Shown piece by piece: positions 54,831 to 64,000 of a DNA stretch of 64,000 nt. The translations under genes and the position numbers were made by a program. The first letter of the stretch is position 1; each line of letters opens with the position of its first letter. The stretch is from Manis javanica (Eukaryota > Chordata > Mammalia > Pholidota > Manidae). Below the pieces are notes generated by a model. That model ran no database searches. It was given only the letters and a program-made list of their open reading frames with translations, and had not been told where the DNA came from. The DNA lies in assembly GCF_040802235.1 (NCBI RefSeq), contig NC_133166.1, positions 118,620,991 through 118,684,990 of the forward strand, in the 5' to 3' direction.

Positions 54831-55564
54831 AGGTAAGTCATTAGGCAAGAAGCGGAGGGCAGGGTCCTCTCGCTGGGGAGGGGTTCGGTTCAAGCAAAGT
54901 TTCTCTTACCTGACTCCACGGGCTGTGGTGCTGGGGATCCGGGGCACAGCACCATCAGGTCTTGTCTGAAATGAATCACAGTGAGGGAGGGCACTGGATT
55001 AGAGTGGAAGAGGGAGGCAGCTGGTCAGGAGCTATGCAAGGGTGAGGGGCTCCACGACTGGTCTGAAGAATCTGGAAACTGAGTCAATGTGGGGGAAGAG
55101 CAGCAGGTGGCTTTGGGGAACTGATCTGAAGCTTGGGAAAGTAACGGGGGCCTTGAAAGACCTGGTGTGATCCAAGGAGGGACTGCTTCCTCAGGAAGGT
55201 AAGGAGCTCACCCCACCTGGGTGAAGATGTTCATTAAGAAGGCAGATACCAGCTTGGGAGGGAGGTCAGGGCCCCAGAGACAGAGTTGGGAGTTGGGCTG
55301 AGGGAGCAGATTTGCTCACGCAGGCAGAGCATTGGGTGAGAAGGAACATGGCTGCTCAGGACAGTGCCTTGGGGTCAGGGTGGGAGCAGGAGGAGATTGG
55401 ATCCAGGTGGAAATGGAGCAGCCAAAGGGCAGGCGTCCCCCATCGTCTCCCTCTTTCCCAGCGCTGTCCCACCTCTGCTCCCCCCCAACCTTTTCCCACC
55501 AGGTGGACCATACTGGGCTGAAGAGCAGACCCTAGCACCTGCTAGCCTCCAGAAAGCTCCACAG
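54831..55564. other. Intergenic, nothing firmly recognised
   Basis: 55130-55290 may be a further decayed antisense L2. No exon. Confidence 0.4.
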
Positions 55565-55855
55565 TGAGATGCAGCAAAGCCCAGTGGTTGCATGCTTGGG
55601 CTCTAGGGCTGGTCAGAGCTGGATGGGACTTCCAGCTGCCCAGTTCCCTTCCCTCTGGGCTATATGACCTCGGGCAAGTCACACTCCCTCTGATCCTCAG
55701 CCACCTTCCCAAGGGGATCACAAACAGGACTTCTTCAGCGTGCTGCTATGACTATTAAGTGGGATAATGTGTGTTATGCGTTTGGCACTTGGATCTGGCA
55801 AGTCCTCAGAGCGCAATAAATGGTGGCTGCTGTTATTATGATTATTGCAGAGGTG
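55565..55855 (+). repeat. MIR SINE, near full length
   Basis: GCAAAGCCCAGTGGTTGCATG, TTGGGCTCTAGGGCTGG, TATATGACCTCGGGCAAGTCAC, TATTAAGTGGGATAATGTG, GCGCAATAAATGGTGGCTGC. Confidence 0.85.
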
Positions 55856-56059
55856 GGATTGGATTCTGGCGTTAGGTCTGGCCCGACCCGGCCCAGGAGC
55901 CTAGCAGCCCCCAGAGTACTTAGCAAGGGTCAAAGGCCAGGGTCTGGCGACCTGAACTCGCCCAGCTCCCAGATGTTACTCTTCCAAGCGCAGAGCCAGG
56001 CTTTGTGGACCTGGGGCAGTCACAGCTCTCTCAGCACTGATAACCCTTTTTCACCTGCT

Positions 56060-56530
56060 GAGAAATGGGACCCCACCCCCATGGCAGTCTTCAACTCCCG
56101 CTGGGGCGTGGGGATGGCGCCTGTCGCAGGGCTGGACGTGTCATACCCCCAGCTGGGTGCACCGTTGCCTGCGCCTCTGTGGTGGGGGGTGGGGTGGGGG
56201 GTGGGCGAGCACGGATCTGTCCTCTCCTGCACGCGGTAATTCACCAGCTCACGCGGGCTCCGCGGCGCCCCCTCCGCGCACGCGCATCCCCACTCGGGCC
56301 CCCGCCCGGCCCCAGACTTAGGGCGCTTTGGGTGGGCCCGTACGAGTTGGCTGACTGCTGCACTGGGGTGGGGGCGCTCCTTGTGAGGCGGTGGTAGCCC
56401 CGAGCCCGATGCCTGAGCCCCAAGGAGAGTGCAGCTGGGGTCCACCCCAGGGCTTTCTAGGCGGCTCCGGAGGAGCAGGAGCGCGCAGCCAGGAGCACAC
56501 GCTGTGATCTGGGCTTGCGAAGGTCTGGAG
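56060..56530. promoter_or_regulatory. Second, smaller CpG island about 6 kb upstream of SYT7
   Basis: This stretch has many CpGs in contrast to its flanks, including CTCCGCGGCGCCCCCTCC and GCGCACGCGCATC, which resembles the NRF1 palindrome. The reverse strand of GCGCCCCCT matches the CTCF core AGGGGGCGC. It could be an alternative SYT7 promoter, an lncRNA promoter or an orphan CpG island. I see no coding exon with a convincing start in it. Confidence 0.6.
56184..56204 (+). promoter_or_regulatory. G-quadruplex motif
   Basis: Four G-runs of at least three are separated by single T bases (G6-T-G4-T-G6-T-G3). Single-base loops are the arrangement that folds most stably. The motif lies at the left side of the small CpG island. 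Confidence 0.7.
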
Positions 56531-57479
56531 TAGGTGGGTGCTGGCTCCTAGCCGTCACACACCGAGGCCTGTGCCCGGGGCTTGTCAAAGCCCAGTTACC
56601 CCTTCTCCACCTCAGGTTAAGGGATCTCATTCACTGGACTCTGGAAACAGGTTAATCACTCCCATGGGCCGCATGCCCGTCTACGCAGCCTCAGTTGGAC
56701 AGCTAAGAAGAGGAGTGTTCCTCCAGAATCTAGGGGACACTTATTTGAACCCTATCCTACCTGGCCTGGCAGGGACTCCCTGAGAAGACAGGGGCTTGAT
56801 TGAAGCGTCTCCTCTATTGGGCTGGGGTCTGGGGTCCTGCAGTTGCAGGGGGGAGCTGTCTAGGTAACCGGCTCCCTTTAACTAGGTCACCTGGGGGTTG
56901 AAGGCGGTCGAGGCTGGAGCTGACCAGCTTGGGTATCCGGGGGAGGTGGCCGCCAGGGCCAGGGCTTTGAACAAACCACAGAAGGTTTTGCAATATCAAA
57001 AAAGCTCTTAGTCACTAATATATGGGGGGTGGGGGGAGGCCGTTGGTAAAAGAATCTGCTTGGTTCCCATCAGTGGAGGATCAAAAAGCATTTGGTCAAA
57101 GAACCTTTAAATACCTTGAAAGGCAGGTGGAGGCTATTCAATAAGTTCCAAGAGATATTGAAATGCTGGTCTGAGCTGCTGGCAAGCTGGTTCCAGGCAC
57201 AGCTGAGTGCTGGGGGCAGAGGCCACTGAGGCAGGAGGGAGAAATGGTGGGGATGGAGCCCCAGGCCACCCCCACCATCACCCAAGAACCACCATGGGGA
57301 GGATGAGGAGGGCAAAGAACAGGGCTCAGATGACAGTTCTGTCAGAGCTGGAAGCAACTTTGTGGGCCTCTGGGTCAGGGATTTTTATCTGGAACTGCAG
57401 GACCTCCTCCCCCACAATTTTGTGTGAGATGTTGTGTCTGTATTTGAATATGCATTTTTCTAGGAAGGGGAGGTCCATG
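56531..57479. other. Intergenic, G-run at 57023-57038
   Basis: A GGGGGGTGGGGGGAGG tract stands out; otherwise no repeat or exon is supported. Confidence 0.45.
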
Positions 57480-57610
57480 AAGCTCTTTAGATTCTCAGAG
57501 GAGTCCAAGGCCAAATCAAGATTAGAAACCAACAACCTTGTGGTATAGACTGGTAAACTGAGGCTGAGAAGAAATGAGTGATTTACCCTAGGCCATGCGG
57601 CTTGTAATGG
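57480..57610 (-). repeat. MIR-like relic, antisense
   Basis: TAGACTGGTAAACTGAGGCTGAGAAG, TTTACCCTAGGCCATGCGGC. Confidence 0.5.
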
Positions 57611-58069
57611 AGAGGCCAATGTGTTTCCACAGTGCATCCTGAGAAGGGGGTCTCACCAGCCCCCAGGGCTCTCTGTCCCAGAGAAGTACAGGGAGCATCT
57701 CAAAACAGGCCTAAGGCCATGATTGTGACAGAGGCTGGGCTATCCCAACCACAAGCTGGCAAAGAGAAGGGGCACCAGCTTTCATCTTTTGAGATATCAG
57801 GGATTTGAGGGGCCGAGCCAAGCATATGTGGGGATAGGAGTGGGCTCAGGGTGACCATGGAGAGAGAGATTTAGGGCCGAATCTGGATGAGGAGGGAGGT
57901 TACAAGGAGAAAGGACACTGGTGGAGTTGGATGTAGGGAATGGGTTTCTGGCTCTGCAACATGGCCCAAGGATGTAGAATGGGGACCCAGGGGTATGGGG
58001 CAGGGTCCTTGGTGCCTGGGATGGTGCCCAGGGAGCCAAGAAAGATGCCTAGTCCTTGCCTTGCCATCT
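57611..58069. other. Intergenic, nothing recognised
   Basis: Possibly decayed antisense L2 between 57840 and 58040 by texture, not bounded. Confidence 0.4.
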
Positions 58070-58215
58070 CCCCAGTGTATTCTCACATACCCATGTGGTG
58101 CAATTATTAGCCCTATTTTATGGAAGAGAAAACGGAGACCCAGAGACATCAAGTAACTGACAAGGCCAAACAGTAAGATAGTGGCAGAGACAGGACCAGA
58201 GTTTAAAGTCAAGGA
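58070..58215 (-). repeat. MIR relic, antisense
   Basis: AGCCCTATTTTATGGAAGAGAAAACGGAG, CCCAGAGACATCAAGTAACTG, AGTAAGATAGTGGCAGAGAC. Confidence 0.75.
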
Positions 58216-59484
58216 CTTTTCCCTGGATGCTGTGGACAATCCCTGCCTCTTTAGCATCAGGCCTGTAAAGGAGGGCCCAGCAGAAGTGTGACAAGTGTGG
58301 ACTCTGGGTAGGCCTCCCAGATTCTGTGGTTACTGGGTCTGAGAGGAAGAGGTAAGTGACCGGCAAGCACTGAGTGAGTCTCCACTGTGAAAAGGTGGAC
58401 CCAGAGATGACTGCAGCTGCCTTCTAGGAGTGCGCTGTTCAGTCCCTTCTGCGGAGATGATGTCTCTTAAATTTATGCTTGACTCTTATTGTCTGCAGAG
58501 GAGAAGGGGAAGACTGGAGATGGGTTACTGCAGGGACAGGTGGCAGAGCAGACTGTGCTGTGGCCCCTCACACTGCCTTCTGGTGGTCTCAGAGCCTGGC
58601 CCTCCCTGGATCAGCTGAATGCTCAGCCTGAGTCTTTTTCCACATGCATGGTGGGCAAGGAGAGAGGTGTGTTTGTTCGGTCACATGAGCTGCACAAACA
58701 GCTTCCTCAGCATTTTTATTAATAATTCAGCCAGTGGCCAAAGGGGCAGGGTGGGGGACAGGAGCTGTGGGGAGACAGCAGCATTGCAGGCATCCATGCC
58801 AGGTAGAGGCCAGAGGAGGAACCAGGAGCCTGCCTCCAGCTGTGGCCTAGCAACAGAGCCCGGTGGCCTCGGGGGCCCTGTTTAGGAGAGTGCAGGCCTG
58901 GCATCTGCTCCTGAGGGACAGAATGTCCCTCCCTGCTTCACATCCCTTCCGCAGCCCGCCCAGGACACCTGGGCCCTGGTGATAGCACCAGATCAGAAAC
59001 AGGCCTGAGGGGTCCACAGAAAGCAGCGTGGCAGTCCTTGGGGAACCAGGTGCTGCCAGCATTTCCTGCCACGTCATGGAATTAGGGCACAGGGACCAGC
59101 GGTGTCACAGATGAGAGGGCTCTCAGGGCACCCCTCTACTGCGTGCGGGAAGGGGAGAGGCGGAATGTCAAAGGCCCAGGCCCTAACTTGAAAGGGACAG
59201 GACCTGAGGGCAGGACAGGGGTAGTTCACACCCTCCAATCTCTTTTCTCAGAGGACCTGCTCGCCCCTGCAGACTTCATTTCCCGCCTATACCCAGGCCT
59301 CTGTGAGCCCTCGGAAGACAGGAACTCACAGTTGGCTTGGCTCTTGTGGATGCTCTAGCAGGAGAGGGTAGCCTTCAAATGCAGCAGGATCGTTTGAAGT
59401 TAGATATCTGGAAGACGGTCCCTGGCAGGCAAAGCATGGGAATGGGGAGTATGTGGGGTCTCTGTTAGGGAAACAAATGACAAC
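58216..59484. other. Intergenic, AT-motif patch at 58690-58735
   Basis: CAGCATTTTTATTAATAATTCAGCC stands out as unique, possibly conserved, noncoding sequence. No repeat or exon in the remainder. Confidence 0.4.
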
Positions 59485-59695
59485 AATGGCATTCAGTATC
59501 TATCTCCTAGTGTCCTTTCAAGTGTCTTAATTGTGTCATCTTATTTAATCTTTATAATAATCAAAGGGACTAAGTGTTATTTTTATCTCTACTGTGTGGA
59601 TGAAGAAACTGAGACTCAGAGGTGTCAAGTAATCTTCCCAGGATCACACAGCTATGAATGGCAAAGCCACAGATCTGTATTCTTTCCTTTTTTTT
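59485..59695 (-). repeat. MIR relic, antisense
   Basis: CATCTTATTTAATCTTTATAATAATC, TGTGGATGAAGAAACTGAGAC, CCAGGATCACACAGCTATGAATGG. Confidence 0.8.
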
Positions 59696-60439
59696 CAATG
59701 AAGCTGACTCCCCTAGACAAGGGCCAAGACAAAGGATGTTTCCCAAGCTTTTTCTGTGTCAATGATGCAGGGAGGAAATAAAAATCTACTCAAGATTCCC
59801 AATGCTCCTCAGCCTCAGTTTCCACTTTATCTCATGGGATTTATGTAGTACATATGAGGGACTGTCCAGCTCTGACATTTTACAACAATGGCTGTCTAAT
59901 GCCTGCTGGGAGTGAATGAGATTGGGAATTTTATTTTTGTAAGGGACAGGCTGTAAGCTCTCAGATACGAACAGGCGCTGGGCCCCACTTGTTGGCAAAT
60001 GGCTGAGAGTCAGGGCCAGGGGTTCTTTTCCTAATTCTTTCACTGGCTCCCTGGGCTGTTAGCTCTGAGTATTTAGCTCCCTGGGACAAATTCATTTTCC
60101 TCTAGAGGCCTTGTCTTCGCCATCCATCACCTGAGAGGTGACAGATCATCTCTCAGAGGTCCTCTGCCCTCCAACTCTGAAAAACTTCATGATCTAGGTG
60201 CTTGGAAAGATCTGTTGAATTGCAATGTTGAATTCGGCTGTGCCCCTCTGGACTCTCAGATTGATGGGTGCAGAGGTTCCTGAACAAGGAGCCTTTCTGT
60301 GGGGTGCCCACTGATGATGGCAGTTGGGAGTGGGGAGGAGTACACCATTTGCTTTATTAGGGCAATAAGAAAGGCAGGTGGGGGTGGAAGTGGGAACAAC
60401 CAAGGCTGGGGACCTTGGAGTCCCAGACTGTTGGCTTGG
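59696..60439. other. Intergenic, unique sequence
   Basis: No repeat recognised. The stretch is SYT7-proximal and may contain regulatory DNA, without a specific motif cluster that I would call. Confidence 0.4.
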
Positions 60440-60734
60440 CTCTCTAGGGTTTGCCAAAAAGGGGCATGTGAATAGCTACTGGATTTTTGGTTACATGTGG
60501 GTGAGGATGGCTGCAGGGTGTGTAAAACATAATGGCCCTTGACAGGGGATGACGGCTGAGATTTCTAGCCAGTAAGGAAATCATGGGCTAGAACCTGCAA
60601 TTGCCTTTTTTCCTTCCATTTTTAATTAGAACATTCAATCCAAGGAAATCTGTTCTCCACCGGAACAGTCTTCATGGAGGTTTGCTTGGGGAATTTCTTT
60701 ATCTGCTTCTCAACCGGAAAAGCTGTGGGTGGAG

Positions 60735-60735
<1 letters not shown>
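60440..60735. promoter_or_regulatory. Candidate SYT7-proximal enhancer
   Basis: Unique sequence 1.7-2.0 kb upstream of the exon. Two CCGGAA ETS cores (60660-60665, 60714-60719) and a TAATTA homeodomain core (60623-60628) fall within 100 bases. It ends at a (GT)n tract. Regulatory role inferred only. Confidence 0.4.

Positions 60736-60738
<3 letters not shown>

Positions 60739-60790
<52 letters not shown>
60739..60790 (+). repeat. (GT)n microsatellite, about 26 units
   Basis: Uninterrupted GT run 1.7 kb upstream of the SYT7 coding start; long pure runs can adopt Z-DNA. Confidence 0.98.
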
Positions 60791-60793
<3 letters not shown>

Positions 60794-61559
60794 ATAGGCT
60801 CCATGTGAGTTCAAGGGGATGAGGATGTGTGCATGTGTGTTGGGGGAGACTTGGGATGGAGATTTGTCCCTGAGGGTGCTGGCTGCCTACTGCGTTGTGG
60901 GAAGGTGGAGGTCTGGCTGGGCGTGGGCTGTGCAGTATGAAGTCAGTTAAGTGGATTTCTCAGGCTGGGATTAGGAATCCTTGATTCTGTACAGCCTGGC
61001 TCCCCTTTGAACTACATTCTCAGTGGAGGGGAGGGCAGGATGATTTGGCAGGCCAGGGGTTTTGCCTTGCTGCCTACCCTCTTTGGTTCAGCGTAGGGGC
61101 AGGCCCTGTGCTGTGTGATACTTCGGTGTCTGGATCTCACTTTATGGGAGGTGTGTTTGTGTGCCTGTGTACGTGTGTGGGGGCTGACTAGGAATGTAGG
61201 TGTGTGCAAGGAGGTTGTTATGCCTGAAACTATTGATGGTTCAGTTCTAAGCCTTTAAAGTTCTCGGGATAGGGGCCCCCTTCTCCCTGCCCCAGAATCA
61301 AAATATTTCCAATTCTGCAGAGAAAGAATTAGGGCTCACCTGATTTGGACTGTTCTGAGTTGGCAGAGGGACAGAGAGGACCAAGAGAGCCCCCAGGTTT
61401 GGAAGGAGAAGGAGGGATTTCCTTCTTACCCACAGAAGGGCTGGGGTCAAGGAAGGACAAGGGGCAGTGGAGGACTGGTGCGGGACGGGGATGAGCAAAA
61501 GCTAAAAGGTCATCTTCTGTTCATCTGGGTTAAGTGGGTAAGGGAACTAGGCCTAGTCG
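60791..61559. other. SYT7 upstream flank, nothing recognised
   Basis: Low CpG and a GT-rich patch (GTGTGTTTGTGTGCCTGTGT, about 61149-61168). No repeat or exon assigned. Confidence 0.45.
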
Positions 61560-62061
61560 CCCATCGAGATCCTAGACCTTTCTTCTCGGGTTGTTCGGGC
61601 TCGGTGATGACCAGGATGGCGGGCCAAGGCTCAGCGCTGGCAAAAAATCCACTCCTTGTTTTTGCACACACCAGCCTGGCTTCCCGGGACGGCCGCGGAA
61701 TCTAGCCCCGAGCTGACGCCCTCGAACCGCCACCAGGTGGAAAACGCGGAGTGGATTTCCTCGCCTTTTGGAACGGAGTCAAAGGGCACCTCGGAGGAGG
61801 CGGCCGGCTCCGCGACGCTGCGGGGTTCGAAGCCGCTGCCATCAGGGGCTCACGGACCGGAGTGGTCGCACAGTGCAACGGGAAACGCAGGGTTGAAGAA
61901 TCCAGCCGGAGGGCTCTGTGCCCTCCCCGCAGGGGCTGCGCTCAGACTGGCGGCGGGCGGGGCACTCGGGGCGGCGGCGGCGCCCTCGGGGCGGCTCCGG
62001 GCGGCGGCGGGCGCGGGCTGCAGTGCGTTGAGCGGCCGGCAGCGGGCAGTAGCGGGCGCAG

Positions 62062-62104
62062 GCGGTGGCAGTGGCGGTGGCAGTGGCGGTGGCGGTGGCA
62101 GCAG
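62062..62104 (+). repeat. GC-rich minisatellite (12-mer GGCGGTGGCAGT-like) in the promoter
   Basis: Units alternating GGCGGT and GGCAGT repeat about three and a half times and end in GGCAGCAGC. The tract lies in the CpG island about 350 bases before the ATG. It produces Gly/Ser-like runs in one frame and poly(Ala-Thr) on the other strand, which explains odd low-complexity frames there. Confidence 0.8.
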
Positions 62105-62147
62105 CGCTCGGCAGCGGGCGGGCGGCGCCGGCGGTGCCCCGGGCGCG

Positions 62148-62210
62148 CTCACACACGCGCTCACACACACACATACACACGGCCTCGTACACACTCACTC
62201 ACGCTCCGGC
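62148..62210 (+). repeat. CA-rich tract inside the SYT7 CpG island
   Basis: Interrupted CACACA/CACTCA repeats mixed with CpGs lie within the likely 5' leader or core promoter. If transcribed, they would give a CA-rich leader segment. Confidence 0.6.
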
Positions 62211-62366
62211 GCGCACACGCGGCGCGCAGGCCGGAGGGAGGAGGCTCGGCGCGGCTCGGCGGCAGCGTGCTCGGCGGGCGGGCGGCCCCCGCTCCCCGGC
62301 TCCGAGGCTCAGTGCAGCCCGCGCGGCCCCCGCCCTCGGACCCGCCCCCGGGGGTCGCCCGGCCTC

Positions 62367-62414
62367 ATGCCCTGCAGCGGCGGCGGAGTAGCACGCGGCC
62401 GCGGGAGGCTCTAA
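62367..62414 (+). other. Upstream ORF in the SYT7 5' leader (15 codons)
   Basis: ATG at 62367 opens a frame that reads MPCSGGGVARGRGRL and stops at TAA 62412-62414, 32 bases before the SYT7 ATG. It is out of frame with SYT7. Its -3 base is C (CTCATGC), which is weak, so leaky scanning is likely. It matters only if transcription starts upstream of 62367, which is probable but not shown. Confidence 0.55.
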
Positions 62415-62446
62415 GGAGCCCCGAGGGAGCCGGCGACAAGGGGACC

Positions 62447-62477
62447 ATGTACCGGGACCCGGACGCGGCCGGCCCAG
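62447..62477 (+). CDS. SYT7: SYT7 first coding exon (partial CDS, synaptotagmin-7)
   Basis: The exon encodes MYRDPDAAGPG and then splits a codon after its first base at a GTAAGC donor (62478). The human protein starts MYRDPEAASPG, so two of the eleven residues differ (E6D, S9G). This short extracellular/luminal N-terminus precedes the transmembrane segment and the two C2 domains, which lie in later exons outside the window. SYT7 is a high-affinity calcium sensor for asynchronous and facilitated neurotransmitter release, dense-core granule exocytosis and lysosome exocytosis. The start has A at -3 (GACCATGT), which is good context, with T at +4. The exon sits inside a CpG island, as expected for this gene. 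Only 31 coding bases are present, so identity rests on this peptide, the splice site and the promoter context. I see no competing gene with this N-terminus. Confidence 0.88.
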
Positions 62478-64000
62478 GTAAGCGCGGCCCCGCGCGGGCT
62501 GGTGCGCCCCGCACCGGCGGGCAGGACGGCGACAGCGCCGGGCGCCGTCTCGGAGCTCCAGCTCAGGGCTGCTGTCCTCCGGAGCCGCACTGACTGCGCC
62601 CAGGGTCATACCAGCCCCAGCGGCTCGGACCCTGGCCCCCCGCAGTCCGGGCACTGCCAGGCTTTATGCCGGGCACCGGCTTCGCAGTGTCCCCACAAGG
62701 ACCTCCCCCCACCCCCCAGCAGCCCAAGGACAACGTGGGTGGCGGAGCAAGGAGCCGCTGCCCCTGCGGGAGCTGGGCAGTACCTTCAGAGGCACCCCCG
62801 GGTCCCCAGCACCAGTGCCAGCACTAGCGGAACACAGGGCAAGGATCCTGGGCAGCTTTCGGCCAAGGTTGTGGGCACGGGGAGGCGGAGTGACATCGGC
62901 AGTGCCAACTGTGAATTGAAAAGGTGCCAGGGGGCAGTGGGAACCTGGTGCAGCAGCAGGGGAGGGGGCTTCTGACGGATGGAGAGCCGCAGGAGCATTG
63001 AAGAGGCAGGTAGGAGTGCCTGAAGGAAAAGAGAGCAGAGGCTGGTGAGAATGGGGGTGCCAGGGGAATGCTCTCCCAGGCTTGGGGAGGGGGGAGGCAA
63101 AGAACCCCAAACTCCAGTCCTGTCGGGGGAGGGAGGGGGAAGGGCTGTGGTCCTTTGCATTTCTCCCCAGCCAAGCTGGGGAGTGGCCTGGGAGCCCACG
63201 TCTGCTTGGCATCCTCCAGGCCAAGCTGAGGGATCTTTCCTCCTTCCTTGGAAAATTGCTCTGCCATTTCCTCCTTGACTCGGGACGCCTCCTCACACGG
63301 TGCCCACCTGTAGGCAGGTCCCCTGCAGACTCTGCCCAGGCTCAGTCTCAGCTGTCACCTGGGGTGCTCCACCCCAGACCCAGCACCCCCAGTCTGCCAG
63401 TTTTGGCAGCAAGGTGTCCGCTTCTGGGTTTCTCTCTGATGCTAAAAGCACAGCACCTCAGTCTGAGGACTTGCTCCCACAGATGAAGAGCCTGTTCACT
63501 TCCGGGGCTGGGGGGTACTGGGAGGAGGAACAGTTCTAAGGCCTTTCCCAGGAGGGGCCTAGAGCCCCAAGGCTTTTGAGGGCAGTACAGTGGGCACTGG
63601 CTTTGCCCAGTCTTGCCCTGGCTCCACGTTTGCTCTTTCCCTCGAGGGGCGGCCTCAGCCTGTCCCTGCCTCCTGAAGAGTCAGCTCTCACCCCCATCCT
63701 GTCACTGCAGCCAGAGTCCACTGAGGAGGACCTACTGGGTACCAGGCAGTGCATCTACTCAGCACTTGGGTATAGGAGGAAAGGGACTCAGTCTCCCTCT
63801 CTGGAACCTCATGCCCACCTATGAATGTCCTCTAGGTGATGGCTGAAGGGACATTGCCTTTGGAGGCCCCTCTCTTCATTTGTCTGGACCCAGGTCACTT
63901 ATCCTGGTGTCTCCCCCCAGGAGACTGCCAGCTTCCAGCACTTGGACCAAGGGCAGAGGCATTCTCTTGCTTGGATCGCCCGCTCAGAAGCCAGTAGCTT
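62478..64000 (+). other. SYT7: SYT7 intron 1 (5' part)
   Basis: The intron begins with GTAAGC directly after the SYT7 codon break. The first 180 bases remain CpG-rich, then CpG density falls. Open frames in this stretch show no further SYT7 residues; the next coding exon would begin near the conserved GAPSRD peptide, which is absent. A GTGCCAGGGGGCAG segment (62924-62937) resembles a CTCF core. A short MIR-like sequence may lie at 63700-63780. Nothing else stands out. Confidence 0.8.

Larger units (their letters stand above)
61560..62660 (+). promoter_or_regulatory. SYT7: SYT7 CpG-island promoter and 5' leader
   Basis: CpG density rises sharply from about 61560 and is extreme from 61930 to 62540, with GGGCGG/CCGCCC boxes (for example near 61957, 61990 and 62341) and no convincing TATA box. 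An ATGGCGG element (61616-61622) resembles a YY1 site, and a TGACG half-site lies near 61713. The transcription start cannot be read from sequence. It probably lies in the GC-rich 61.9-62.35 kb part because the exon-1 ATG is at 62447. Long open frames on both strands here are GC-rich by-products, not proteins. Confidence 0.85.

Noticed and set aside
61656-62593. Open frames of 252 and 280 codons across the SYT7 promoter
   Set aside because: They arise from CpG-island sequence and the minisatellite (Ala/Gly/Arg runs). One ends as the uORF, the other reads through the SYT7 start into intron 1.

Overview
This window reads as nuclear DNA of a placental mammal. It carries mammal-wide interspersed repeats (MIR, L2, L1M, MaLR-type LTRs and hAT-Charlie MITEs), (GT)n, (AAT)n and (TCCA)n microsatellites, and long stretches without open coding structure. 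One classical CpG-island promoter sits near the right end. I saw no primate Alu, rodent B1/B2, or recognisable carnivore, ruminant, pig or horse tRNA-SINE. The order therefore cannot be fixed from this sequence alone. There is nothing bacterial, phage or CRISPR-like.

The only protein-coding gene I can support is SYT7 (synaptotagmin-7), on the plus strand. Its first coding exon (62447-62477) reads MYRDPDAAGPG and then breaks at a consensus GTAAGC donor. Human SYT7 begins MYRDPEAASPG, with the intron in the same phase as far as I recall. The exon lies in a CpG island of about 1.1 kb (roughly 61560-62660). The 5' leader contains a short upstream ORF, and the rest of the window (62478-64000) is the start of intron 1. 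In human 11q12 the SYT7 promoter faces a large gene-poor interval towards DAGLA, so positions 1 to about 61500 are probably the SYT7-DAGLA intergenic interval. DAGLA itself is not visible.

Layout: 1-5 kb holds a MER5-type MITE, a (TCCA)n tract and an L1M copy split by a MaLR LTR. 5-20 kb is ordinary sequence with MIR, L2, MER5A and L1M relics and a palindromic MITE. 20-30 kb has paired MIRs, a nested L1 in a MER5 copy, a CTCF-like motif, a 15-bp perfect hairpin and a 33-bp tandem duplication. 30.4-32.0 kb is an L1 3' end interrupted by a polyadenylated copy of an endogenous-retrovirus 3' end with intact target-site duplications, followed by an AT-rich island. 33-50 kb has MIR/L2 relics, a 77-bp perfect dispersed duplication and candidate regulatory segments. 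50.9-52.8 kb is a long L2 relic that still shows the reverse-transcriptase YADD motif. 56.1-56.5 kb is a second, smaller CpG island with a G-quadruplex motif. 60.4-64 kb is SYT7-proximal DNA.

Repeat family names come from memory of consensus sequences, with no database search. Boundaries are approximate, usually within 10-40 bases. Almost all long reading frames here are chance frames in GC-rich DNA. I found no undescribed system. The best leads are the ERV-transcript retrocopy, the local duplications and the unexplained CpG or motif-rich segments upstream of SYT7.
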